This document shows, piece by piece, positions 21,481 through 31,008 of a stretch of DNA of 34,793 bases. Made by a program: the position numbers and the translations under genes. Each line of letters opens with the position of its first letter. The first letter of the stretch is position 1. This stretch comes from Perkinsus marinus ATCC 50983 (Eukaryota; Perkinsozoa; Perkinsida; Perkinsidae): contig NW_003209090.1 in assembly GCF_000006405.1 (NCBI RefSeq), forward strand, positions 55,906-90,698, read 5' to 3'. Below the pieces are notes generated by a model, which ran no database searches, was not told the DNA's origin, and saw only the letters and a program-made list of their open reading frames with translations.

Positions 21481-24400
21481 ATGCGAAGGTTGGCTTCTGC
21501 CATTGCAACAGCAGTTGTAGTGAAACGAGTAGTGGCCGATCTGCCGAGCCATTGTACTCGTGAGGACTCGCAAGGTCGTCTCTCGAGCCGTAGTGGTAGT
21601 AGGATCAATGGTCCGCGCTGTGTTAGGCAAGTGGCGACTGTATTTCTTGAAGGGCCCAGTGCCTGACTGGAGGGCTGATACTGGCGGCAACTTTTGCGGA
21701 TATACAGCTATTAATTCTAACAAAGGCAATCTGGCTGTGGGCCAGAAGGTACTGGTGACTCGTTCGGTTGTGCAGAGTAGTTGATCTCAGATCGATGAAC
21801 TTATGCGGCGGGAAAGGCCGACTAGTGAGGACTTCAATGAGATCCTTGGTAGGGGTAGTTGTAGTACTTGTGTGACAGTCTGTATAGGCATGTCCGTTGA
21901 TGGGGAGCCAATCGAGATTGGACTGTCCCTGTCACAGAAGATGGAAGACATTTATGGGGAGAAGGATGCTCACCACTTGATGGTGGGCTTATGGCTATTG
22001 GATGTCCTCTAGCAGTCGGGTTTCAGGTGATGGATGCGGATGATAGCACACTGGAGTTGGGGCATTGGACCATGGGCTACGACGAGTTCATAGTACTTGA
22101 TAACTTCCACCACCCTAGATCTAATGACAGTAAGCGCCTTTTCTAGTAACTAGACAGAACACACTCGCCTCTGACTAGACTCTAGTTCTGTGTCCCTGTC
22201 TAGTCCCGAGGAAGATAGATTTGTTCGTTCACTACCGGTGTACAGGGGAGAGGGAATGCGGTGGAGTTGAAGACGCTGAGTCGCCGTAAGCGGCTGATCG
22301 TGCGGATGATAATTACCTGCCTTGATTGAGATGTCAGGGATGGTACAACAGAGGGATATGTTTCCTACTGCGGCCGAACGCTTGTTGGCTTCTGGTCCGC
22401 GATTGACGGGTCTAAGCAGGGCTGTGCTTGGGCGAGGAAAGTCGACGCAGAGGAGGCCAATAAGGTTAGGAGGGTTAGAGAATTGGGGATTCATATTGCT
22501 GCTGATGGTGTCTTAGGTACACAGCTTGGCAGTGTCTCATAGGGAGGGCGGCTCTGGGCATGCGACTAAGATATTAGCGCCGGAGTTCGCTGTAATGGAG
22601 CCTATGAGGGACGTGGGGGAGGTCCAGCCTCATGTGAAGGGGGTAGGAGCAGCTGCGAGTCTTGTTGAGGGGATGTGTTTCCGGTCAGGTCGAGAGCCAA
22701 CGACAACTGGGCTATACAGGAATGAAGGGGAAACGGTGAGGCCGGCAAGGCTGCAGTGATCCTGAGCTTCTGTATCGTAGGTATAATCTGTATAGCCCAG
22801 AGCAATCTCCTGAGAGATTGGATGGCCCTATTACTCAAGGCATGCCGGATGGGATACAGGAGAACCCCTCGGAGGTGAGGATCATCGTGGTGGAATTTGA
22901 GTTTTATGGATGGTGTCAGCGCTCGGATCGGCACTTGAACTTGTGCCAAACGGAGGAATTATTCGAAGCTGATAATATCCTTGCAACCCTTCCTGAGGAC
23001 GTACGAGCATCCTACGACTTCAGGGACCATTACGGAGATTACGGCAGTAATCGAAGGCTCGAGAGATGAGCTTTTTTGGAGAGATTTGTGCAGGTCCAGT
23101 GAGGAGCCAAGGTCCCTGTGGGGGGTGCTATGCTATGGCTATTGCGGCTGCTGTACAAGGCGCTATATACAAGGACTTCAAGGCGATGGGAATCCCCATA
23201 CCAGATGACTTTGAACTTTCTCCTCAAGGAGTAAGTGGTAAAATGGTGGCCCATCATGGACGGGGCATCGTCTGCCTCCTTTCAGATTATTTCGTGTAGC
23301 TATACTGCTCAAGCCTGCAATGGAGGGTTCCCTGGTAGGCCTCGAGTGATTGTAGTAGAGCACTGTGGAAGTGTAGTACGCTAGGTTCAGTCGGTTTCGA
23401 CCTACTCGTAACGGGTATAACAACAGAGCGATGCATGCCGTAGGGCACTGTTGTCCTACACGGTTGAGATTGCGGTTCTAAGATACGTGTCCGGCGATGG
23501 TAGATGCAAAGCCGAGTGTTTCAATGATGAGACGAAAGTGTGGTATGTCAAAGAAGGCACCTATAAAGGTAGAGTACTGCTGTAGGGATGGTGTACCAGT
23601 ATTATGAACACCGTGTATGTGGGGCTTTCTCAGGGGGATTCTATGGTCGTTGTAGCATGGCGAGGATGATGCAGCATGTCTATGTGTAAGCATGCTGGAG
23701 AGATACTAGTGGAAGGCTGTGAGCTCAGGCATGGACCGATGCAAGTGGCGATAGAGGCCCCTAATGGTCTCAATCCCACACTCTTTAATGATGTAGTATC
23801 ACATGGAGTTCATCACGTGGAGTTTGACGGGAGCACAATGGATCTAGTAGGCGAAATAGGGAGGTTGGATGGTATACAGCATTTCGTGACAGGTTGAAAT
23901 TTATGTGGCTAATGCCCCTAAGGGCTTCATGGAAGTGCTTAACCATGTTCCTCTGCGAGATCATAATGTACTCCTTACTGAAAAGGACGAGGCTCTGCTA
24001 CGTAAGAAGCTCATGAGGAGCTGCCATCGCCCTTGTCGTCCTGAATGACGAGCTTGCTCTGTTTCAGGGCATCTGAGCGTGGCACCAGGCAAGCAGCCAG
24101 AGGCGGACGGGGACGTACACTTGCGTATACACGGCTCCTTCGAAGCCGATAAGGAGACTCTCACCGAGTCGTTGGAGTCTCTCCTCACGAAGTTCGGTAG
24201 AGGTTTCCGGATAGCAAAGGTTGAGGCCATTGGTGGGCTCCGCATGTGCTTGCTGGATGTATCACAACATCAGTACCTCAGGTTATGACCATTGGGGCTA
24301 CACTAACCATGCTCTAACCATTGTGGGTTGGGGAACTGAGACCGATTCCAACACAGGGAAGGAGCTGCCTTACTGGCTGGCTAGAAACTCCTGGGGTCCC

Positions 24401-24696
24401 AACTGGGGTAGTGCAGCACCGCCTATCACGTCGCTATGTTCTGTGGCTGTTAGGCCCGTTCGGAGACGGTCATCTCAAGCTGGAGCGTGGTGTCAACCTT
24501 GGGGGCGTGGAGGCTCAAGCGATGTCGTTCCTTCCGGACCCTTGTCGAGGAAGCTACCGATGTACCACCCTCCACCGACCTACTCCTTTATGAGGCTTGT
24601 TCTGTATCAGATTATGTGGACATGTACATCGGTAACGGACGAGTGAATATAGCCGATTTACCAGAACATGTGCGTGTATGCTACCTTGAAACATGA
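21481..24696 (+). CDS. Cathepsin C-like (dipeptidyl-peptidase I) cysteine protease, copy B
   Basis: ATG at 21481 with a hydrophobic leader, then DLPSHCTREDSQG. Resolved exons: 21481-21574, 21627-21748, 21791-21848, 21888-21982, 22027-22129, 22204-22279, 22338-22464, then (22465-23046 only partly resolved) 23094-23230, 23286-23334, one ending near 23579, 23634-23685, 23729-23846, 23893-24001, 24068-24232, 24282-24407, 24454-24561 and 24611-24696. Catalytic residues are present: CGGCY (Cys 23126-23128), YTNHAL (His 24308-24310), ARNSWG (Asn 24386-24388). SPVRSQ before the nucleophile matches mammalian cathepsin C. The Ser of the usual CGSC is Gly. The six catalytic exons compared have exactly the same length as in copy A (137, 49, 52, 126, 108, 86 nt), while the exons carrying the insertion differ. 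It lies 126 bp downstream of copy A, a tandem duplication of some age. Confidence 0.86.
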
Positions 24697-25417
24697 TCTT
24701 TACATGTTACTCTTATGTCACACTTGAGACCTCTTCATGCGTGTTTGGTTATCAACAGGACATCGAAAAGTGATACGCTCGAATGAGCAGTGGGTTCCTA
24801 AGAGTTTCTGATCCGAATCCTCCTTGCAGTCTCCATTCTGCACTGGAATGCACCATAGTCTTGTTCAAGGGCATGTATAGAGATGAGTAGCTATGATTCT
24901 CGCTCGATCGTCGATCTAAAGATGAATACATACTCACGTTGATGCGTAGTAGATATCTTCATTCTGCCCTAAAGGGATGCCCGAGTGAAACCTTTCAACG
25001 CAGGGAGAGCTACTGCATGCGTGCACATAGCAGAGAGTATCCCGGGCCCAATGTGACAGGCCTCACGATCTGCTTAAGTGACCGCAGAATCTCGCACCCA
25101 CTAAATGCACAACATGAAACGGTCTCGAGCGGAGCGAAGCATGTGTTGGGAATAGTTTCCTTGTTATCAGCCGCAGCTTCTTGCAGTCGTTTGCCCATGT
25201 TCATTCGCCAATCGGGGTTCCGATATGTACAGAGGCAGATCAGGATGTATAGGTGGAACCGGCTAACGGCCAACATGTTGCTCACCGGCAGCCGTTCTGA
25301 GGCTGGATCTTCGATGGCCTTGGTAGTGCTTTTGATACGGTTTTGGGTGTAGTGAGCCTGGTGGTATAGGTTATTTGTGGTGCTGGTATTGGAGGCTTCT
25401 CCCTCGCGTCTCACGCG
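24697..25417. other. Intergenic region, no gene accepted
   Basis: Two overlapping open frames (24939-25352 plus; 25010-25438 minus) oppose each other. Neither shows a recognisable motif, splice structure or typical composition. The stretch separates cathepsin copy B from the ankyrin gene. Confidence 0.45.
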
Positions 25418-26742
25418 ATGGTGTCCCCGAATGATCATGGGACCTCCTGTGGATGGCTTGGCGGTAGTAGTAAAAGCAACGAGGAGGATGAGATGGTGGA
25501 CGAGAAGGATGTCTTGAGTGACATTGAATCCAATAAGGTGATAGATCTCGAGACCCTCGGACTCAGTGGGGACTGCTGAGAATGATCAGGCTTTCACCAT
25601 GGGGAGCGGTGGAGGGTGTAGTATTGTGGCTAAGTTGGGTGATAGCCAGCAGCACCAGCAGGAGACAGTAACGGCTGATTCAACGCCTTCTACGGCATCG
25701 GGTGGTTATGGGGAGGAGGATGCTGTATGGGGCGAGCTTATGGAGGGTGCAGGGGCCTCAGCTGATGCTAGGATCAGACCAAATGACCTGCATTTGGCTG
25801 CCTTCAGGGGCGATGTAGTCGAAGTGAAGGCTTTGATCAGCACTAAGGTAAGGGCGCTTATTTGATTAGCGCTGTAGTAGTACTGCACTGCTATGGTGTA
25901 GAGTGATTCGTGCCTTGGAATGCCTACAAGCGCTATTATAGTACTTTAGTCAATATCGCAGAAGCCGGCATCGTGTCAATCATCGTCGGTAACTTGTGAA
26001 TAGCTCACTATTATGGTTAGGAGCATCAGATCAACCAAGCGGATAGTGAAGGCATGACACCATTGATGGTGGCTGTTAAACAGGGCCATTTGGCTGTTGC
26101 TGAGCTGCTCTTGCCGCTCAGTGATGTCCATGCTACTGATAAGGAGGAATGGACAACTCTGCATTGGTAGTAGAGGCATGAGTGCGGCATAGGATAAGGA
26201 GTCTTAGGGCGTGCGAAGTTGGAAGGTTGACATTCGTTGAGAAGCTCTGTGAGGAGCATTCGGAGCTGTTGGCTATGACGGATAAGAGGGGTCTCTCTCC
26301 CCTGCATGTAATGGCTTCCGACGGCCTTATGCCTCTCGAACCGTCAAGTAGATTGCTTGTTGGCAAGGGAATGAGGAGTTGGCTAAGATCTTGTTGGAGA
26401 GCAAGGCTGACATGAAAGCCTTGACCAAATGGGGCGAAACGCCTTTAGTGAGTTCTCTTTGCATATAACACGTGAGATAGTGTCCTTATCATCATCATCA
26501 GCACCACGCGGCATTCTTTGGCCACGTTGAGGTGTGTCGACTCCTATTGGACCACGGGGCGGATCCTCTAGTGAAGGATAGACTGCGTCGTTCGGCTAAG
26601 TCGTTGGCAAGTGGCAAGGCAGCCAAGGCGGAACTACGGTAGGCCCGGGTGGGTTTTCATTCTCATTGTTATTTGTTATAGAGATCTGTTCCGCGAGGCT
26701 GTTGCTCTGAACTCGTCCTCCACGGCCTCCCTCAATGAGTGA
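25418..26742 (+). CDS. Ankyrin-repeat protein (306 aa)
   Basis: Seven exons: 25418-25517, 25567-25847, 26021-26166, 26208-26307, 26352-26447, 26502-26638 and 26682-26742. The total of 921 nt is a multiple of three. The acidic, Ser/Gly-rich N-terminus has no motif. From about residue 100 come ankyrin repeats: DLHLAAFRGDVVEVKALIS, GMTPLMVAVKQGHLAVAELL, a divergent GRLTFVEKLCEEH unit, LSPLHIACWQGNEELAKILL, and ETPL joined across an intron to HHAAFFGHVEVCRLLLDHG. The TPLH-type turns and GH/GN..V..LL helices are characteristic. It should act as a protein-binding scaffold, with partner unknown. Introns are 41-54 nt except 25848-26020 (173 nt). The stop at 26740-26742 lies 175 bp before the peptidase start. 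Confidence 0.82.
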
Positions 26743-26917
26743 GAGCCCTGGTCAATTCTGTATAAGTGATCCATGATGACACGTAGTGGTGCTGTTTATC
26801 ATCAGTATCAGCCTAAGATTCGTTCATAGTAGTAGGTGCATTTCGTTTCAGAGTTTGTCAGTTGTGACAGATGGTTGGGTTCAGTGCCAGAGCCGCATAA
26901 AACGTTCAGGTTTTTTC

Positions 26918-29900
26918 ATGACTCTTATTATAGCGGATCGTTGTGGCCATACTCGCCGAAGTCGGTCGTCCCCAGTCTACAGCCTACTGGTCCTCTCGGT
27001 CTGCCTTTATGCTGCCATCCAGCTTATCACGCCGGTTCTCTTTGTGCTACCTCGAACGTCTGTGCCACAGTCCGCCGTAGCGAGCACTTACAGTAGGTCG
27101 TATACCACTAACTTGAGAGCTCAGCATGGCAGTGGCTCGAAGAGAACATCCTATGGCTATCCAATCTCCCTCATGGTCTTGGGCGTGGGTATTGCAGTAC
27201 TAACGTCTTCAGTTCTGATGAGGAGTAGGAAGGGCAACGGGGTTAGTCGTCGTAGTGCTGTTGAGGCAGCTGCTCCGATCGTCGAGCCTTCACCTATTCT
27301 ACCTAGGAATCCAGCTGTTCGGGTCGGTACCCTTAGCAACGGCTTGCAGTATGTGATTCAAGACCATAAGGATGTTGGTGGGAAGTCAGTCCATGCAACA
27401 CTGGAGGTTCATGTTGGTAGTCGAGATGAGAGTGCAGGGGAGCAGGGGATGGCACATCTTGTAGAGCATGCTGCCTTCATGGGCTGTGATAAGGAGAGGG
27501 CGGCACTGGCCATGAAGGGAGGACAGAGTAATGCCGAGACGGATTATCATCATGTTAGCTTCGAGACTGTGGTCCTTAACGCGGAAGGCCTTGGGGCTGC
27601 TCTTGAACTACTGCGACAGGCTGGCTTTGAGGCGAAGTTGAATAGGGATGTAGTGGAGAGGGAAAGGCTGGTGGTACTGCGTGAGAAGGCCCAGATGGAT
27701 ACGCATGATTATGCCCAGGAGTGTGCGGCTTTAGAGGCCCTGCATAGGGAAAATGTATTGGGCACGCAGTTTCCTATTGGGAGCTCTACCCTAGTACAGG
27801 GATGGACGGTGGGACAAGTGAAAGACTTCTACAAGAAGTGGTTCAGACCATCCAATAGCACATTGTTCATCGTTGGGGATCTTAACGGGCGAGAGGAGGA
27901 AGTCATTTCTGAAATCGATCGGAAATTTCAAGCTGTCGAAGCAGGTGTTGCTGCTTTACGTAAGCCCGTGTACCATGAGTGGCATCCTAAGGCTCCGACT
28001 ATTCGCATAGACTCCCAGTCGCAGAATTCTGCTGTGGGTCGCATAACGTTGATGTCTAAGCAGCCAGTGCATCCATTGCGGACTTTGGCCGACATGAGGA
28101 AGTATGTAGCAGAGGACATCGCTATACGAGCGGTAGCTTCGAGACTTCAGAGGGCGAGCAGGGGTATGGGGGTCCCGGTCGTGGCCGAGGCCGACTGTGT
28201 GGACAGCATTCGGGAGGGCTGTAGAGTGAGTAGCATAAGGATTGGTGGTACGACAGTGGAAGGAGCCAAGCTCGGCGTGAGAGAGGCGGCCAGGATCGTA
28301 GCTGATGTGTGCTCTAGTCCATTGGCAAGGGAGGAAGTGAGAGTTTTTGGGGAGGATTATGTGAAGGGGTTGGCTGATATGGAAGATGCTAGTAGTGATG
28401 AGCAGCTACAGATGCTGATGGATCTCCTGTTACTGGGTCATACGCCAGTGGCCCCTGAGGACGCGACTGGACTGGCCAAGGAGACCGTGAAGGAAGTGAA
28501 CCCGATGGAAGTGATGGAGGGGGCACGTCGAGTTTTCGGTGGTCTGTTGGACGAGAGGCTCAGGGTTTATGCAACTGGCAAGGGCTGGACGAAAGCCGCC
28601 ATTCTAGAGGCCCTACGTCAGGGTTCTATGGAGAAGGGACCAAGGCCTCAGCCTCTGGCCTTGCACTGTCATCGCCTATTGGAGGATGATGAGAGCTCAA
28701 CACCTCATGTACTCGATATAGGCAAACACGACGGAGTCTACAGTACCCGCTTGGACACTGGAGTGAAGGTACGAGTGGTGCAGTCGGCGGGAGAGCCTGG
28801 GAGCTATCGTGTACGTATACGGTGGCCAGGAGGAGCATTGAGAGCTCGAAGTGCGGCTCATGCAACCGTCGCCAGCCATGTTCTTGCTTCCCAATGGCAG
28901 ACAGCTGATGGCAGTGTTGATGCTTTCATGAAGGAGCACTCTCTTAGCGAACCGGTGATGGGTCAGTCGCTAGAGTGGACCGAAATCAGTGTATCGGGGG
29001 CTAAAGATGTTCAGGCTGCCTTGGAATTCCTCAAGTATGTGTTGGGAAGGCAAGTAAAGGCAGGTGCTAAGGGGTCGGTCCATATCGCCAAGGCTTTGGC
29101 GAGCCTGGAGGCCTTAAAGTCCGGTAAGGACCTGTCTCTTGAACGAGAGGGGCTCGATAGGCTGGTGAGCAGAATGTACCCTGGCACGGATGTGCTCAGA
29201 GAGCCACAGAGCTTGGGCCAGGTCCAAGAGGTTACCAAGGAGCTATCTTGGGGCGACGACTCACAGCTGGAGATTGATATGGTCGGCGACTTCGACAGCC
29301 CTCAGGAGGCCTTCTCGGCAGCTGGTCGATTCTTTGGATCATCGAAAATGGTGGAAGGACAGGCGGATGACGAGACTGTTGCAACGCTGCCTAATGCGGC
29401 TGATTCAAAGACTGATGCTCCGCAGAGGGTGAGCTTACCGAAGGTCGCTGACGATCGAGCCTTGGTACTCCTAGGGGGAGGTATGAAGGAGCGCCCAAGG
29501 TGGCAGGTAGCCCTACTGGCAGAGGATATCCTCAACGCAGCACTCTTTAAGAGGCTGAGGGAGGAAACTCGACTTACATACGATGCTCGGGGGTCGTTCT
29601 TGGTACCAGATCGCCCTTCTACTGGTGCGGGGCATTGGACGGTGGCGGTCCATACTGATCCAACTGATGCCGCCCAATGTGTGACAGAGGCCCTACGGGT
29701 GATTCGAGGGATGAAACAGGTTGATGAGTCGTCCTTGGCCAGAGCTAAGGCCAGTGTGATGGGGCAACTTTCGCAGCTGCAAACCGCCAATGCCTTCATC
29801 TTGGCGATGTTGGACAAGCCTGGAGGGCTGCACGGGATAGAGCAGGTTACATCAGAGGAAGTAGAGGCAGTGCTCAAAGCTATGTGTGTTGGGCCTACGT

Positions 29901-29989
29901 CCACACACGTTGTCGTGGCCGAAGGCGAGAATGATAAAGTTTCTACGTGGTTGGGTTGGCTCAGCGTTATGGAGGGATGTCTACTGTAG
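26918..29989 (+). CDS. Plastid stromal processing peptidase-like M16 metallopeptidase
   Basis: Single open frame; the first in-frame ATG with a fitting leader is at 26918, giving 1023 residues. The M16 zinc motif HLVEH lies at 27455-27469 (residues 180-184), with the distal zinc-binding Glu at residue 256 (VLREK). The surrounding signature (HVGSRDESAGEQGMAHLVEH, SNAETDYHHVSF, FPIGSSTLVQGW, FIVGDLNG) matches chloroplast SPP more closely than mitochondrial MPP or pitrilysin. SPP removes transit peptides from proteins imported into the plastid stroma. The N-terminus has a hydrophobic span (YSLLVLSVCLYAAIQLI), a Ser/Thr/Arg-rich stretch and a second span (ISLMVLGVGIAVLTSSVLM), as in bipartite leaders for plastids with extra membranes. 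A second inactive M16 repeat occupies the C-terminal half. It is intronless amid intron-rich neighbours. A generic M16B peptidase is the alternative. Confidence 0.8.
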   Translation: MTLIIADRCGHTRRSRSSPVYSLLVLSVCLYAAIQLITPVLFVLPRTSVPQSAVASTYSRSYTTNLRAQHGSGSKRTSYGYPISLMVLGVGIAVLTSSVLMRSRKGNGVSRRSAVEAAAPIVEPSPILPRNPAVRVGTLSNGLQYVIQDHKDVGGKSVHATLEVHVGSRDESAGEQGMAHLVEHAAFMGCDKERAALAMKGGQSNAETDYHHVSFETVVLNAEGLGAALELLRQAGFEAKLNRDVVERERLVVLREKAQMDTHDYAQECAALEALHRENVLGTQFPIGSSTLVQGWTVGQVKDFYKKWFRPSNSTLFIVGDLNGREEEVISEIDRKFQAVEAGVAALRKPVYHEWHPKAPTIRIDSQSQNSAVGRITLMSKQPVHPLRTLADMRKYVAEDIAIRAVASRLQRASRGMGVPVVAEADCVDSIREGCRVSSIRIGGTTVEGAKLGVREAARIVADVCSSPLAREEVRVFGEDYVKGLADMEDASSDEQLQMLMDLLLLGHTPVAPEDATGLAKETVKEVNPMEVMEGARRVFGGLLDERLRVYATGKGWTKAAILEALRQGSMEKGPRPQPLALHCHRLLEDDESSTPHVLDIGKHDGVYSTRLDTGVKVRVVQSAGEPGSYRVRIRWPGGALRARSAAHATVASHVLASQWQTADGSVDAFMKEHSLSEPVMGQSLEWTEISVSGAKDVQAALEFLKYVLGRQVKAGAKGSVHIAKALASLEALKSGKDLSLEREGLDRLVSRMYPGTDVLREPQSLGQVQEVTKELSWGDDSQLEIDMVGDFDSPQEAFSAAGRFFGSSKMVEGQADDETVATLPNAADSKTDAPQRVSLPKVADDRALVLLGGGMKERPRWQVALLAEDILNAALFKRLREETRLTYDARGSFLVPDRPSTGAGHWTVAVHTDPTDAAQCVTEALRVIRGMKQVDESSLARAKASVMGQLSQLQTANAFILAMLDKPGGLHGIEQVTSEEVEAVLKAMCVGPTSTHVVVAEGENDKVSTWLGWLSVMEGCLL

Positions 29990-30496
29990 TAGCTCAGTTT
30001 GCTTCGTCACTATAGCGCCAGCAAAGAAGAAAGGATCGGAGGCGATTGTGAAGCCCAAGGCGAAAGCTAAGGGTAAGGCCAAAGCCAAAGCTGCTGCTAC
30101 TGTTGCGGCAATTGAAGTGGTGAGTGATGTCGTTGTTCACTGTCTTCTCGGAGGTTTCCGTATTTAGGATCCAGAAGAGGCGGATGTATTGATCGAGGCA
30201 TGCAAGAGCTGAGGTATCTTCAAACGCAGTGCGGCAGCCCTTGGTGTGGCGCTAGAATCGCGTCGTCCAGGGACTACCGTAGTAGTTAACGAGAACGGCT
30301 TGGCCAAACCGAGGAAGGGGACCTTTGCAGTGAAGGTCATACTCAAAGGTCGACCTCCATGCGCGATGCCGTTGTTGTGTAGGTTCATGGAGGCAAAGAG
30401 GTCCTATCCCTAGTGGGTATGCCTCGTCCCTTCAAAAGTCTTCGTGAACTGGATATGGATGAGGCTGCTACTCAAGTGGTGGAGGCATTGAAGTGA
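29977..30496 (+). CDS. SELENOH: Selenoprotein H homologue with in-frame TGA (Sec)
   Basis: Exons 29977-29985 (tentative), 30027-30119, 30168-30348 and 30393-30496 sum to 387 nt, giving 128 residues against 122 in human SELENOH. A Lys/Ala-rich N-terminal region (KPKAKAKGKAKAKAA) precedes the thioredoxin-like core: DVLIEACKS, then TGA at 30210-30212, then GIFKRSAAALGVAL, TTVVVNENGLAKPRKGTF and a C-terminal EAATQVVEALK. Human SELENOH has the same order: IEHC.SU, NAAALSQAL, NP.KPRRGSFEV, EVVEEL. The TGA therefore sits at the U of CxxU and is read as selenocysteine, not a stop. The frame stays open and conserved for 95 codons after it, up to the TGA at 30494-30496. SELENOH is a nuclear, nucleic-acid-binding redox protein. 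The start is unresolved: ATG 29977 overlaps the peptidase end by 13 nt, and ATG 29931 is an alternative. Confidence 0.85.
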
Positions 30497-30519
30497 TGAC
30501 CTGTCGTAATACCCATTGC

Positions 30520-30590
30520 TGTTTGAGCGAATGATATCACGTTTGAAAAGCCTTTCGGTTGAACGCTGATTGACATGCTCCTAGGCAACA
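30520..30590 (+). promoter_or_regulatory. Candidate SECIS element in the 3' UTR of the selenoprotein gene
   Basis: Thirty-four nt after the stop there is ATGA (30531-30534), then 11 nt, an unpaired AAAA run (30546-30549), and TGAT (30567-30570). These are the order and spacing of a eukaryotic SECIS core. CGTTTGA can pair with TTGAACG above the core and GAGC with GCTC below it. Pairing right next to the quartet is poor. A second ATGA..AA..TGAT set lies at 30804-30849. One of the two is likely to be the real element. Confidence 0.4.
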
Positions 30591-31008
30591 GAGGGTTATG
30601 CAGCTCATCTAACTACAATTCGAATGAGTTTTCATAACGTGCTCGACTAATATTGCATCGTGTTGGACTTGGCAGAGTTGGCTCAATTGGTGATCCTGGC
30701 GGGGACATTGTGTCGGCATTTCCACTTTCAGGGATGTTGCATCATTATTTTATGAATAGGGTTCCTATGCATCTGATTGATGCTTTCACCGTTGTTTTGC
30801 TGGATGAGCTTCTGTCTGAATTCTCCTGACCTTCGCTCGGGAGGCTGATTCTAAATCCCTACAAGGAGAAGCGCCTCTAACGATTGACATCATGGTGGCG
30901 GAACCAATATGGGAATAATAGATAGAAAGGCTGTCATTACTACGTCGATGATAAGTTGAAGCTGGTAGTGGTCTCTCCTGGTCATGATGACTACGATGCT
31001 AGTGTAGC
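30590..31008. other. Spacer between selenoprotein and serpin-like gene
   Basis: No coding frame was accepted. If the serpin-like gene is complete, its N-terminal exons should be here, but I could not find them. Confidence 0.35.

Noticed and set aside
17980-24696. Frame changes and stops in the protease region as evidence of pseudogenes
   Set aside because: Nearly all are explained by short GT..AG introns at the same phase in both copies, and catalytic residues are intact.
24939-25438. Two opposing open frames of about 140 codons
   Set aside because: They overlap on opposite strands, lack motifs and show no splice continuity with neighbours. Probably chance frames in an intergenic stretch.
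29302-29904. Minus-strand open frame of 200 codons
   Set aside because: Antisense shadow of the peptidase coding sequence, with no homology of its own.
30210-30212. TGA read as a premature stop or pseudogene sign
   Set aside because: Conserved selenoprotein H sequence continues in the same frame, and the codon occupies the known Sec position.
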